Of a stretch of DNA of 64,000 nt, positions 48,187-58,055 are shown piece by piece. Source of the DNA: Symbiodinium natans (lineage: Eukaryota; Sar; Dinophyceae; Suessiales; Symbiodiniaceae); assembly GCA_905221605.1 (NCBI GenBank), contig CAJNDS010002550.1:127501-191500 (forward strand), written 5' to 3'. The stretch's first letter is position 1; the number at the start of each line of letters is the position of its first letter. The notes under the pieces were generated by a model. It had not been told where the DNA came from and ran no database searches. It saw only the letters and a program-made list of their open reading frames with translations. Made by a program: the position numbers and the translations under genes.

Positions 48187-48262
48187 CGGCTTCGAAGTCT
48201 GGCTTCGGAGGGTGCCACTCTTAGGTCGAAAACGATCCGGCTGGAACACCTGAGACCCTCTG
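48187..48262 (+). CDS. candidate exon
   Basis: Acceptor GCCCTGAG|CGG. Reads RLRSLASEGATLRSKTIRLE HLRP; the frame continues open to 48382. Confidence 0.45.
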
Positions 48263-48572
48263 AGACACTTTTTCCTAGGAGGCCCACAGTTTTTATTTCA
48301 CTCCTCTTTTGCCCCTACAGGATTACATCGCCAAATGCATTTATTGAAACAAGTTCGGAAACCCCCATAGCATGTAGCTCCTAGTCTGACCGTCGAGGTC
48401 TAGACACTCCTTGCCCCCAGCCACTCTAAACCCTAAACCCTGAAGCCTGAACCCTAAACCCTGAACCGTGAACCCTAAAACTTAAAGCCTAAACCCTGAA
48501 CCCTAAACCCTAAACCCTGACCCCTAAACCCTAAACCCTAAACCCGAAACCAAAGGCTTCCCACCGCGGCAG

Positions 48573-48641
48573 AGCTCAATGCCATGGCCGAGGTGGCAAG
48601 CAGAGCCGGTCGCGGAGGCGGCGCTCACTTGTTCGTTTGGG
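48573..48641 (+). CDS. exon, unknown protein
   Basis: Acceptor CGCGGCAG|AG, donor TTTGGG|GTTTAG. Reads LNAMAEVASRAGRGGGAHLF VW. Confidence 0.6.
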
Positions 48642-49077
48642 GTTTAGGGTTTAGGGTTTAGGGTTTAGGGTTTAGGGGTTAGGGGTTAGGGGTTAGGGGT
48701 TTAGGGTTTAGGGTTTAGGGTTTAGGGTTTAGGGGTTTAGGGTTTAGGGTTTAGGGTTTAGGGTTTAGGGTTTAGGGTTTAGGGCCTATGGGGTACCTCA
48801 AGAACCCCAGAAGCTACTGAGTTTTTGGCAGGCTCTCATTCAAGAATTCTAAAACCCCTTAATGGGATTCTAGGTATCCTACAAAAGATGCGTAGCTTTT
48901 CTGGGGGGCATTATTGAGGCTGGGGTTTCGGGTGTAGGCGTCCCTACAAGCCCTGAACCCTAGACCCTAAACCCTAAGCCCTAAACCCCAAACCCTAAAC
49001 CCTAAACCCCAAACCCTAAACCCTCAATCCTAATCCCTAAACCCTATAAACCCTAAGACTTATGGAGTTCCGGGTCC

Positions 49078-49150
49078 CTTGTTCAACCACGTTGCGCCGA
49101 CGGAGGGATCGCCCCCGTTGATTTTGAGTTCTCCCTTGGGGAAGCCGAGG
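49078..49150 (+). CDS. exon, unknown protein
   Basis: Left edge TTATGGAG, donor CCGAGG|GTGCAT. Reads VPGPLFNHVAPTEGSPPLIL SSPLGKP. Confidence 0.55.
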
Positions 49151-49340
49151 GTGCATTTGGGGTTTAGGGTTTTGGGTTTAGGGCATAGGGCTTATCAGGT
49201 TGATTTGTTTAGGGTTTAGGGTTTGTGGTTTAGGGTTTAGGATTTGGGGGCTAGGGTGTAGGGTTTAGGGTTTGGGGTTTAGGGCCGCCCTGACCCCCCT
49301 CCCCCCGTCCGTAGAGAGAGAAAAACCTGTCATCCTCCAG

Positions 49341-49389
49341 GTGGGCACTGCGCCCGCACCCAACGCCGCCCCAGAGCTGCGAGCTACAG
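49341..49389 (+). CDS. exon with GT-AG edges and duplicated donor
   Basis: Acceptor ATCCTCCAG|GTG, donor CTACAG|GTGGGT. Reads VGTAPAPNAAPELRAT. AGGTGGGT (49388-49395) recurs at 49458-49465 after a CCCTAAA array. Confidence 0.6.
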
Positions 49390-49884
49390 GTGGGTGGTTG
49401 TCAAAACCCTAAACCCTGAACCCTGAACCCTGAACCGTAAACCCTAAACCCCCACCTAGGTGGGTCATAGGGTGTTGGTGTGTGCTAGGGTTTAGGGTTT
49501 GGGGTTGAGGGTTTTCAGGGTTTATAGGGTTTATAGGGTTTATGGGGTTTATGGGGTTTATGGAGTTTATGGGTTGATGGGGTTGATAGGGTTTATGGGG
49601 TTTATAGAGTTTACGGGGTTCATAGGGTTTCGGGTTAGGGTATAAGCTTAGGGTTTAGGGTTCTGGGTTCTAGGATTCGCGGTTCCTTGAGCTTTTGCGG
49701 GGCTTGCAGGACTTGGTTTTTTTTTTGTTTTTTCGGGCTGGGGGTTTGCAGGCTTCAGTAGAGGCAATGCGGTTGATCGGTCCGCGTTAAGTCCGCTTAC
49801 AAGTTTCTGCTTGAACAAAAACCCTGCTATGGCATGATTCGGCAGAAGACGCCGTAAGGTCAGATAACCCTAAGACCTAAATCC

Positions 49885-49996
49885 AAGCGAGGGCCAGTCG
49901 TGACCCCGATGTACCTGTGCCCGCACCTGGCGCCTGACTTGACGTTCGGGTTGGAGGCGCCTCTGCTCCGTTCGGTTTTTGGTTTGGGGCTGCTAC
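49885..49996 (+). CDS. exon before IR-F
   Basis: Reads KRGPVVTPMYLCPHLAPDLT then FGLEAPLLRSVFGLGLL, ending CTACTTG|GTGGCC at the IR-F tip. Confidence 0.6.
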
Positions 49997-50110
49997 TTGG
50001 TGGCCTAGTGGTACCCCTGTTGCCCTTTTTTGGGTTCTAGGTTCCCTGATACAAGTAACCAATAGCACACACAGGGTACCCTCAATGCAATATGATTACT
50101 GACTACCAAG
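49997..50110. mobile_element. IR-F element
   Basis: GTGGCCTAGTGGTACCCCTG ... TGATTACTGACTACCAAG. Confidence 0.65.
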
Positions 50111-50240
50111 TACAGAGTATGACAGGGTTTTGTTTTGAAGGGCTTCAATTGTTTCAGGTTTACAAAGCTCTTGTCTTGATAGCTTGTTTTTTTGTTTTCG
50201 GATTGTCGTTCAAAGCCTCAAGGCCGATCTTCCTGGGTTT

Positions 50241-50305
50241 ATACTTAGTAGCTGAGTGAGCACACTTTACACTTTTTGGGGCTTATGAACTCAGCAACTA
50301 AGTAT
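50241..50305. mobile_element. IR-P element (minimal copy)
   Basis: ATACTTAGTAGCTGAGTGAG ... AACTCAGCAACTAAGTAT, 65 bp. The outer 17 bases are inverted with one mismatch. Confidence 0.7.
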
Positions 50306-50484
50306 AGCATCTTCAATTGGGATCTAGGGTCCAGAGTCTAGAAGGTTGTTACACTAAACGCTGCAACGAAGTAGTTTGCCACATACGATGCGCACCCTAA
50401 ACCCTAAACCCTAAACCCTAAACCCTAAACCCTAAACCCTAAACCCTAGACTTAAAGGAAAGTGCCAAGCCCCGACCCATGCAG

Positions 50485-50561
50485 GGACACGACGACGGGG
50501 CCGGTCGCAGCGCTGCAGCTACAGGCTCGGTCCATTTCGGGCGTGTTTTCTACTTGTCTCG
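50485..50561 (+). CDS. exon, unknown protein
   Basis: Acceptor CATGCAG|GGA, donor TCTCG|GTTTAG. Reads GHDDGAGRSAAATGSVHFGR VFYLS. Open upstream as ESAKPRPM. Confidence 0.65.
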
Positions 50562-50651
50562 GTTTAGGGTTTAGGGTTTAGGGTTTAGGGTTTAGGGTTT
50601 AGGGTTTAGGGTTTAGGGTTTAGGATTTAGGGTTTAGGGTTTAGGGTTTAG

Positions 50652-50782
50652 AGACTCCAAGACCCCTAAATCAAGGAATATCCCTTGAATTATACTCGAA
50701 ACCCTACTCTGACTTCAGGTATATTCGGTTTCTGAAGTCTCTGGGTATATTCCTTAATTCAGGGTTTTGGGTCTCTGGGTTA
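50652..50782. mobile_element. IR-N element
   Basis: GAGACTCCAAGACCCCTAAA ... CAGGGTTTTGGGTCTCTGGG. Confidence 0.65.
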
Positions 50783-50811
50783 GCTACACAAAAATCACGT
50801 AAACTTCGCAG

Positions 50812-50886
50812 AAAAGGGTGGATGAACAGGAGGAATATCAGGGGTTCCATATGGAACACCTCGCAGCCAACGCCGAGGCGAAGCAG
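50812..50886 (+). CDS. exon before a 37-bp telomeric mini-intron
   Basis: Acceptor TTCGCAG|AAA, donor AAGCAG|GTCTAC. Exactly 25 codons: KRVDEQEEYQGFHMEHLAAN then AEAKQ. Confidence 0.65.
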
Positions 50887-50923
50887 GTCTACAAACCCCA
50901 AACCCTAAACCCTCTCGCCCCAG

Positions 50924-50986
50924 GTGGCTTCGGCCTGGGCTACGGACGCTCTGGGACTGGAACCATCCCGGTCTCGAGGCACAGCG
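50924..50986 (+). CDS. exon after the mini-intron
   Basis: CGCCCCAG|GTG. Spliced frame VASAWATDALGLEPSRSRGT A. If the 37 bp is retained the frame is GGFGLGYGRSGTGTIPVSRH, equally open; a G-run follows. Confidence 0.5.
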
Positions 50987-51244
50987 GGGGGGGGGGGGGG
51001 GGGTTAGGGTTTAGGGTTTTAGGGGGGGGGGGGGGGGGGTGTAGAGTTTACGGGTTTTGAGTTTAGGGCGCTGACAGTTGAGTTTTTTTTTGGTTTCGGG
51101 GAGGGAGACCTTTTGTTGGTGTGTCAAGATTGTTTTCGTTCCGGCTTATGGGGTTGTCGGGCATTAAAGGCCATGGCCAGGGTTTATTGGGCTCCTAGTG
51201 CTTTTAGGACTTGCAGGAAACTCCAGAAAGTTCAAAAAGTTGGA

Positions 51245-51360
51245 ACGTTGGTTTAAGGATGATTAGAGCCCCCTTATATTAACATTCCTTTGTAGGGATT
51301 ATACTCGGGGATACTATAATCCCTGTTAAGGTCTGTTAGTATAAGGGGGAACATCCCAAT
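51245..51360. mobile_element. IR-G element (left tip decayed)
   Basis: GAGCCCCCTTATATTAACAT ... TAGTATAAGGGGGAACATCC. Confidence 0.6.
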
Positions 51361-51424
51361 GTGCGTGCGTTATGGGGGTTGTTTTAGTGGGGGGCCTTCG
51401 TGAGTTCTGGGATCAGAGGACGTT

Positions 51425-51591
51425 CTTGGTAGCCCAGTGGTACTCTGTCCGTTTTTGTTGGTTGAAGGTTTAGGGTTTAGGGTTTAGGGCTTAGGGTCTA
51501 GAGTTTTAGGGTTTAGGGTTTAGGGGGTTCCCTTGTCAAGTAACCAACCCAAACAGGGCGCCCTCATTATGATATGGTTCCTGGGCTACCA
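51425..51591. mobile_element. IR-F element split by a telomeric array
   Basis: TTGGTAGCCCAGTGGTACTC ... GGTTCCTGGGCTACCAAG, array 51469-51528 inserted at GGTT of the element. Confidence 0.7.
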
Positions 51592-51641
51592 AGAGTTGAA
51601 CCCTCACACTTTCCAAACCCGCGTGGTGTGAAACCCAACAG

Positions 51642-51697
51642 GAGGGCCTCAGCCCAAGGAACCTAAGCCCAAAAAGATTCCAAGACAAACGCTCTGA
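51642..51697 (+). CDS. exon, unknown protein
   Basis: Acceptor CCAACAG|GAG. Reads EGLSPRNLSPKRFQDKRSEK. Confidence 0.5.
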
Positions 51698-51732
51698 AAA
51701 ACCCTAAACCCTAAACCTTGAACCCTAAACCC

Positions 51733-51820
51733 TGAGAACCTGAGAACCTGAGAACCTGAGAACCTGAGAACCTGAGAACCTGAGAACCTGAGAACCTGAG
51801 AACCTGAGAACCTGAGAACC
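51733..51820. repeat. 11 x TGAGAACC tandem repeat
   Basis: Eleven perfect 8-mers starting from CCCTGAACCCTAAACCC; a new unit grown from a mutated telomeric heptamer. Confidence 0.95.
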
Positions 51821-51918
51821 TGAACCCCTAAACTTCCCAAAGTCACCCTAACCGCGGTCTTGAAGGAGGTAACCTAATCCCTAAACCCTAAACCCTAAAC
51901 CCTAAATCTTGTGTGGAG

Positions 51919-51985
51919 GCCCTCGTCTGCCTCGGGCTCTCGCTCCGGGGAGGCCTCACAAGCACCTTTTTTGTGGAGGGGATGG
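51919..51985 (+). CDS. exon, unknown protein
   Basis: Edge TGTGGAG|GCC, donor ATGG|GTTTAG. Reads ALVCLGLSLRGGLTSTFFVE GM. Last exon before the telomere-free island. Confidence 0.55.
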
Positions 51986-52299
51986 GTTTAGGGTTTAGGG
52001 TTTAGGGTTTAGGGTTTAGGGATTAATTAGGGGGGGGTTAATTAGGGGGGGATTTGGGGTTCAGGGTTTAAGTGTCTGAGGTGTCGGGTTCGGTTTTCGG
52101 ATTCAGGGGTTAGCCGATTGGCGCTTGAGGGCTTATGGCTTTGGGCGTTGGACTCTGAAGCCCTGACCCGTGCCGTGTGGATTAAAGGAAATCTGATAAG
52201 GTTTTGGATCCACATCATTACTTAGGGTTTAGGGTTTAGGGTTTGGGGTTTAGGGTTTAGGGTTTAGGGTTTAGGGTAGGGTTTTGAGTAGAGCGCGAT

Positions 52300-53562
52300 G
52301 TGCGAGACCCCGAGGTGAACCCGTGCCCGCCAGAAGCCTCTGAACAGGATTGGGTCCATTTCTTGATACCTCCATGGGGGGCGGGGGCACCTTTCAGCAA
52401 GCATTTCACTTCATACCTCTTTTGCCAAATGGCACCACATGGCATCGAGTTCCCCAGCATTGAGAGGCTTATGGAGAAGGACTCAAAGAAGTCCGCAAGG
52501 ATCGAATTTCTGGGGTCTCCATCGACAGCCTTCACATCATCGGCCAAGGTAGTTGTGAGTTTTCCTGGTGTACATGGCTACGCATGGACGGTCTTGACGC
52601 ATCTTGCAGCACAAGGAACGGAACAAGTGCTCTCTTCTTGTGTTTTTTTGCCCGACCATAGGGCTGTGGGCTATGGCACACATATCCTCGATGCGAAGGG
52701 TTTTTTCGGAGCATGCCATTGCAACCACCTCTACCCAGGTAAGCCGCCAATAAGGGATGGCTGCTTTTGGTACATCCTTTGGATGGAGAGAACACTGCAG
52801 GCCGCCCGGCAGGATTGCGAACTCATTGTTGTAACTATGGAAGATGGTGATCTTGGGAATTCACAAAAGGCAGAGGTACGGTTTTTGCAAGATTCCAAAC
52901 TGAAGTTTCAGAAAGTTACCATCCGCGAATTTGCAGACATGGTTCTTGACAAGAGCTCTGGCACTGCATGCCCAGTTGCACAAACTGCGGGATGTGAGAT
53001 CGATTTGTCCCGGATTGATTTCCAGCGCATGGGAGTACTTGCTCCTGTTGAAGAAGTGGAATTTTTGGGTTCTTCATCAGAGGCTTTCATGCGCTCATCG
53101 AAGGTCGTGGTGAGCTTCCCTGGTCGATATGGCTATGCGAAGGCAGTGTTGACGCGTCTGGCTGCAAGGAAGAACAGCTCCTTACTCACAATTTGTGTTT
53201 TCATCGCACAAGAGATGGATCTGGGTTATGGCAAGCACATCCTGGAATCAGAAACCCTGTCCGAGGGGCGTGTTTGTGGACACTGCTATTGTCAGAAGCT
53301 TTATGGCAAAGTACAGCCTTGGGGATGTTTCTGGTTTGCTTGGTGGAAGGAGCGACTTGCGCAGGCTACAAAAGTTGGTGCTGGACTGATCGTGGTGTCC
53401 GGAGAAGACGGCTCCCTTGGGGACTCACAGCAGGGTGAAGTCGAGTTTCTGAGGAGCTCCAACTATGGCTTTCGGCTCCTTTCCATCAGCGAGTTCGCGA
53501 ACTTCGTGCGAGATTGTGAGAGTCTGGAGCAATATGGCCCTTCTTCATGCCTCTGCTCTTAA
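52300..53562 (+). CDS. intronless 420-aa protein with duplicated unknown domain
   Basis: ATG at 52300 with an in-frame TAG four codons upstream; stop TAA. Two tandem copies of one domain of about 150 residues: copy 1 roughly residues 68-215 (IEFLGSPSTAFTSSAKVVVS), copy 2 roughly 250-400 (VEFLGSSSEAFMRSSKVVVS). Shared landmarks in order: 'K-V-V-V-S-F-P-G-x-x-G-Y-A', 'V-L-T-x-L-A-A', 'C-V-F', 'G-Y-G-x-H-I-L', a Cys/His cluster (GACHCNHLY / GHCYCQKLY), 'G-C-F-W' with 'W-x-E-R', 'L-I-V-V-x-x-E-D-G-x-L-G-x-S-Q', and 'E-F-A'. Alternating strands and helices suggest an alpha/beta fold; the conserved E-D-G, His and Cys could be catalytic or metal-binding, but no family is recognised. No signal peptide or membrane span. 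The lack of introns and telomeric repeats, in contrast to everything around it, suggests a retrocopied or recently arrived gene. Confidence 0.85.
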   Translation: MRDPEVNPCPPEASEQDWVHFLIPPWGAGAPFSKHFTSYLFCQMAPHGIEFPSIERLMEKDSKKSARIEFLGSPSTAFTSSAKVVVSFPGVHGYAWTVLTHLAAQGTEQVLSSCVFLPDHRAVGYGTHILDAKGFFGACHCNHLYPGKPPIRDGCFWYILWMERTLQAARQDCELIVVTMEDGDLGNSQKAEVRFLQDSKLKFQKVTIREFADMVLDKSSGTACPVAQTAGCEIDLSRIDFQRMGVLAPVEEVEFLGSSSEAFMRSSKVVVSFPGRYGYAKAVLTRLAARKNSSLLTICVFIAQEMDLGYGKHILESETLSEGRVCGHCYCQKLYGKVQPWGCFWFAWWKERLAQATKVGAGLIVVSGEDGSLGDSQQGEVEFLRSSNYGFRLLSISEFANFVRDCESLEQYGPSSCLCS

Positions 53563-54480
53563 ACAGCTCTTGGCTCAGACATGTCTATTTCGTCCAAGGC
53601 TTCATCTCTGTGAGATAGCAGACTTTCTTTGTACCGGGCGAGTAGTGCACAGCTTCATCGCCTTACTGCACGAGTTGCATGCAACCTTTAGGAGTTGCTT
53701 TAGGAGTTGGTACCCTGTGCTGTGGTGCGCTGGTCGAGATGTTCAATCTATCTCTTCCCCATGTTTATCCTCGAGCTTGATACTTTGTTGCATTTCAAAA
53801 CTGTGCTCTCTCGCCTTCACTCGAACTGAAGTCCGACAGCACAAGCTTTCCGGGGTGGGGGTCGATAGGGATGCTAGCTAGGTTGGCATCTGGCACACTG
53901 GATTAAGTACCACATGGGTTCACCACCAGCAGCAACGTGGCCTTTCTGCAAAGAAGCGAGCCAAACTGAAACCCCAACGTACCAACTCAAACGTTTCCAT
54001 GCCACCAAGTTCCTGAGGATGCATAGAAAACCTTCTTTTGGCAGCAACTTACCAGGATAGACAGGCGAGTCTTCTGTCAAGGGCTTAGAAGTTTTCATTG
54101 CATGGATGGGTTGGAGATGGTGTCGAGACAAAAGGACCGAAACTGTCCCCTGAGCATGGAAGGGCTATCTTTAGATTCATGTTTTACCCCAAGTCTTGCC
54201 AGCTCGGTTGTTCTCAGCAGTTCACTGCGCTAGGACCCTGCTTCAAACGATCCTGAACACCCGAGAGTGTAAGAAAGTACATGATGCGGCCCTCCTGACC
54301 TTCGTCTTCACCCATAGCCCAGAGCCTCTTGGTCTGACGTGGCTTGAGTCTTCCCTTCGCTGCAGCTTGCTCTGGAGCATGGCTCTCTGGAGCATGGCTC
54401 AAAGTTGCTTCCATTCACTCATGGGGATCAGGCTACCGGCTTCCAGGACCAGCAGGAACCCTATCAGGGGCCTTCTTAAG
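53563..54480. other. 3' flank of the 420-aa gene, telomere-free
   Basis: Unique sequence of mixed composition. Plus-strand ORFs (53465-53881, 54196-54687) overlap the gene end or an IR-B copy and look incidental. A CTCTGGAGCATGG tandem pair lies near 54370. Probably 3' UTR plus spacer. Confidence 0.5.
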
Positions 54481-54490
54481 GGGGCTCTAA

Positions 54491-54588
54491 GGGTCCATGT
54501 ACCTATAAAGTATATTTGGGCCCTAAAGCTACTATATAGGAGCCCCTTTAAAGTCCAAGCATATGCTATACGGGTATGTGGACCCTTT
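54491..54588. mobile_element. IR-B element
   Basis: GGGTCCATGTACCTATAAAG ... ACGGGTATGTGGACCCTTTG. Confidence 0.65.
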
Positions 54589-54821
54589 GGGGGTTATAAT
54601 AGCCCGTCCAGGATTGGCTTAGGGCTAAGTCTGCGAATGTTGAGTGTGACCACGGCTGAAGAACACCCGACGTGCACAGCATGCTAGCTTCTCCGGCTCG
54701 TGAAGTCTATTTACGAATCTATCTACGAAACTGCTTGATGTTTGATGAAGTTTAATAGCTGTATCAGTGAAGAATGGCACCCTCAGAAATAGTGTTACGG
54801 CTGCCACTCCCTCCATTCACC

Positions 54822-54891
54822 ACGGTGGACCGCGCCTGCCCCGCCATGAACGCCATAGCCTCGGAAATCCGTCGTGTCCATGGATCTAAGG
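54822..54891 (+). CDS. exon spliced to 55171 across IR-H
   Basis: Reads TVDRACPAMNAIASEIRRVH GSK, ending TCTAAGG|GTAGTT in phase 1. The left edge is uncertain. Confidence 0.6.
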
Positions 54892-55170
54892 GTAGTTATA
54901 TGAAGTAGGGTTTAAAATATGTCTTGTACCCCCAAAAGGACACCCGGTATATACACTCACCAAGAATAAAAGGAACCTTATACACACTCACCAAAAACAG
55001 CAATATAAACCCTGCTTCATATGGGCCCTTAGTATGGTCCCTAGACTTCTTTCAATGGTTCTGAAGTATGGGCCCTTGGGTTGTATAGGGTATAAGGGGT
55101 ATATGAAGGGGTCCCCTTTCTTGTAAGATTTTTCAGGACCCATACTAAGGGACCATGTAACTACCCTAAG
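54892..55170. mobile_element. IR-H element acting as a GT-AG intron, IR-I nested
   Basis: GTAGTTATATG ... CATGTAACTACCCTAAG. IR-I (54899-55021, TGAAGTAGGGTTTAAAAT ... CAATATAAACCCTGCTTCA) is inserted near its left tip. Both flanking exons stay in frame after removal. Confidence 0.75.
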
Positions 55171-55217
55171 ACTGGACAGATCTGTACCCGGAGCACAGGA
55201 AGCTTCTCATTGCAGAG
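55171..55217 (+). CDS. exon after IR-H
   Basis: CCCTAAG|AC completes GAC with the upstream G: DWTDLYPEHRKLLIAE, donor GCAGAG|GTTCTA. Then a 57-bp GT-AG intron with a T-rich tract, and a further exon at 55275. Confidence 0.65.
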
Positions 55218-55274
55218 GTTCTAGGGTTTGGTTGAGCTCGGCATAAACCGATGTTCGTTTTTTGCCCTTTTTAG

Positions 55275-55323
55275 AGACGAGCTGAGGGAGCAAACAATCG
55301 AGGTCACAGTTTCCACGTTTCAG
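55275..55323 (+). CDS. exon after a conventional 57-bp intron
   Basis: CCCTTTTTAG|AGA, donor TTTCAG|GTCTGA. Phase-continuous reading RRAEGANNRGHSFHVS; DELREQTIEVTVSTFQ in another frame is also attractive. Confidence 0.5.
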
Positions 55324-55639
55324 GTCTGAGGGTCTTGGGCCTGGGGGCGAGGGTTTCCCATGGCATGTCTTCTGAAGTGTGAAATGAGTATAGACATCGG
55401 ACTCAAGTTGTTTCATCGTTATACCGTTACAGTTATAGATTCTACAATCTGTCAACTATGCGACGAGTTCCTGGCACCTGGATTGCTACATTGATCCGAA
55501 GCCACAAGGAGCATGCCCCTACGCCCTAAACCCCCTGATCTACCCTGAACCCTTCAACCTAAACCATAAACCCTAAACCCTAAACCCTAAACCCTAAACC
55601 CTAAACCCTAAACCACTTAAGCCCTGAATCCTGATTGAG

Positions 55640-55713
55640 GCGATGGACATGCTGATTACCGACTCGGAGGAGGAGGAGGACTGGCGGCCCGCGAGTTTGG
55701 CGCTTTACTTGGG
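55640..55713 (+). CDS. acidic exon
   Basis: Acceptor GATTGAG|GCG, right edge TTGGG|GTGG. Reads AMDMLITDSEEEEDWRPASL ALYL. Confidence 0.6.
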
Positions 55714-55971
55714 GTGGTTTAGGGTTTAGGGTTTAGGGTTTAGGGTTTAGGGTTTAGGGTTTAGGGTTTAGGGTTTAGGGTTTAAGAAGGGGTTTAGGGT
55801 TTAAGAAGGGGTTTAGGGTTTAAGAAGGGGTTTGGGGTTTTAGGGTTTAGGGTCGTGATTGTTGAAGCTGGTCTTTGCGGCGTTGGTGCTTTGTCTTGCG
55901 AGTTTTGGGAAAGCTCGAGCCGACTTTGGGAAGGTTGAGCCCCGATGACGGCACAAGGGGTCTTCTAAGCC

Positions 55972-56079
55972 CTATACTTAGGAGCCCAATAGGTGAACTT
56001 TAAACTTATTGGGTATACCAAGCCCCTACTAAAAGAAAAGTTTAAACTTTTTTGGGCCAAGGTGTTGGGCAACTAAGTA
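55972..56079. mobile_element. IR-R element (single copy seen)
   Basis: CCTATACTTAGGAGCCCAAT ... GTTGGGCAACTAAGTATAAG, with inner arms GAACTTTAAACTT / AAGTTTAAACTTT. Confidence 0.55.
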
Positions 56080-56357
56080 TAAGCGCTATACATAAGCCCC
56101 TTAACCCTCGACCCTAAACCCTCAACAACCAAACCCTAAACCCGTAGGGTCTAATCACTTGCAAGGTTACCCGCGAGCAGCTTAACATTTGGGTTCAGGG
56201 GTTCGGGTTGGAGAGTTTAGTGTCTAGGGCTTGGGTTATAGGCTTTGGGTTGGTGTTCAAAGAGTTCAGGACTTTTGGGATTTAGGATTTTGGGTTTAGG
56301 GTTTAGGGTTTAGGGTTTAGGGTTTAGAAGTCTAGGGCTTTCAGGGTTTGGGCCCAG

Positions 56358-56415
56358 GAAGAGGCGCCCAACGTCAAGGTCGTTTGGCCGAAGGTGCGGC
56401 CCACAGAAGAAGATG
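56358..56415 (+). CDS. exon with GT-AG edges
   Basis: Acceptor GGCCCAG|GAA, donor AGATG|GTCAGT. 19 codons plus 1 nt: EEAPNVKVVWPKVRPTEED. Confidence 0.7.
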
Positions 56416-56702
56416 GTCAGTTCTCCAAACTCGGCTTCCCCTTCCCTGCTACCCTAGTTTAGGGTTTAAAGGGCTTATAGGGTTTAAACTTTAAAGGGTT
56501 TAGGATTTAGGTTTTAGGGTTTCGGGTTTAGGGTAAGCAGCCGCTGGACCCTAAACCCTAAACCCCAAATCTGGAGATTCATTTTGCTTTCCGTTCTTTT
56601 CAGGAAAAGGTAGAACCCTAAACCCTAAACCCTAAACCCTAAACCCTAAACCCTAAACCCTAAACCCCCCAAACCCCTAAACTACTGCACAGAGAAATCC
56701 AG

Positions 56703-56748
56703 ATCTGCACCTTGGATTCCTATTCGGAGAGATTCTCCAAGCTGTGAG
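56703..56748 (+). CDS. short exon
   Basis: Acceptor AAATCCAG|A, donor TGTGAG|GTGCTT. Stop-free frame SAPWIPIRRDSPSCE; ICTLDSYSERFSKL is the alternative ending in TGA. Confidence 0.5.
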
Positions 56749-56986
56749 GTGCTTCGGGTTAGGGCATATAGGGCTTATGCGGTTTCAGGTTTAGGGTTTA
56801 GGGTTTAGGGTTTGGGGTTTAGGGTTTAGGGTTTAGGGTTTAGGGCTTAAGGTTTAGGGCTTAAGGTTTAGGGTTTAAGGTGTAGGGTTTAGGGGTTCAG
56901 GGTTTGGAGCTGACTGAAGAGAAGGTGATGTGCGTGTGGTAGCCGCTCCTTCGTGGACTCAATGAGGCCGGCTAAAAGCCTTGATG

Positions 56987-57127
56987 GTCTTTACATGGTA
57001 CTTAGTAACTAGTTATAACTGTACTTAGAACTGTACCTGTGACCATCGTAGGGCACTTCAGGGGCTTATAAGTGGATTATAATGTGCAGGTAAAATTGGT
57101 GTTTTAATTGCCCTGAACCTCCAAGTA
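56987..57127. mobile_element. IR-A element (left tip decayed)
   Basis: TTACATGGTACTTAGTAACT ... TGCCCTGAACCTCCAAGTA. Confidence 0.6.
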
Positions 57128-57420
57128 AGTTTGGCTTCCATCACGTAGTCCCTACAGTTTAGTGTGCTTAGGGGGTCCCCTATTTGAGCGCACGCCTGGA
57201 TCTAAACCCTAAAACCCTATACCCTAAACCCCAACCCCTAAACCCTAAACGCCAAACCCTTAACCCCAAAGTGCACAGGGTTGTTAAAAACAAAAAAACC
57301 CTAAACCCCAAACCCCAAACCCCAAACCCCAAACCCCAAACCCCAAACCCTAAACCCTAAACCCTAAACCCTAAACCCTAAACCCTAAACCCTAAACCCT
57401 AAAGGGCTTTCTGCCTTCAG

Positions 57421-57485
57421 GCGCCCTCACTGCAGGAGTGGGCCGAAGTGCTGCCTACGGAGGCCATCTGGGAGCGGGTGGTCCG
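57421..57485 (+). CDS. exon, unknown protein
   Basis: Acceptor GCCTTCAG|GCG, donor GTCCG|GTTTTA. Reads APSLQEWAEVLPTEAIWERV V. Confidence 0.7.
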
Positions 57486-57721
57486 GTTTTAGGGTTTAGG
57501 GCTTAGGGTTTAGGGTTTAGGGTTTAGGGTTCAGGGTTCAGGGTTCAGGGTTCTTGGTTTGGTGTGTTTTTCGGGTGGGTTTCGTTCCAGGAGGCCCTTC
57601 TTTGGGTGTGCTTCAAAAGCGGGAGTCTACTCAGGTTGGCGTTGTAGAGGGGATTTTCACCGTTTACAATTAGTTGCTTCAGAATCCTCCCCAAAAACAC
57701 AAAGTATTCTTCCTTCAAAGG

Positions 57722-58021
57722 GGAATAATGTTGCACCTCCTTAGTATTGGCCCCCTCTTTAACGACAATTTGGCTGAATTATTCAGGACACCCTGACTGT
57801 TTGGGAGTCCCGCTTTAAAGACAAATCGTCCGGGCGCCGTAAGAAAATTCCATGTGGCGCGCCTTTAAAAAAGATTGCCGGCATCGCCGCCCCTGTTAAA
57901 CTTATCTAAACTCCTCCCAATTAAAATCATATAAACCCTCGGGGCCGTCTAAACAGAGCAAAATCCAGCCTCGACTGTTCAGGAGGGGGGCCCCACACTA
58001 AAGAGGGTGCAACATTAGAGG
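57722..58021. mobile_element. IR-Q, a 300-bp terminal-inverted-repeat element
   Basis: Left TAATGTTGCACCTCCTTAGT, right ACTAAAGAGGGTGCAACATTA; about 30 bp of inverted similarity. The interior has no telomeric DNA and no ORF. Larger than the other IR families. Confidence 0.65.
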
Positions 58022-58055
58022 GATTATCAAATTCTATTTATGGGTGGTTCTTCAG

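Noticed and set aside
53465-53881. 138-codon plus-strand ORF overlapping the 420-aa gene
   Set aside because: It starts inside the gene in another frame and has no protein-like pattern.
54196-54687. 163-codon plus-strand ORF
   Set aside because: Its last third is translated IR-B element and the rest lacks splice edges or recognisable motifs; could be revisited with RNA data.
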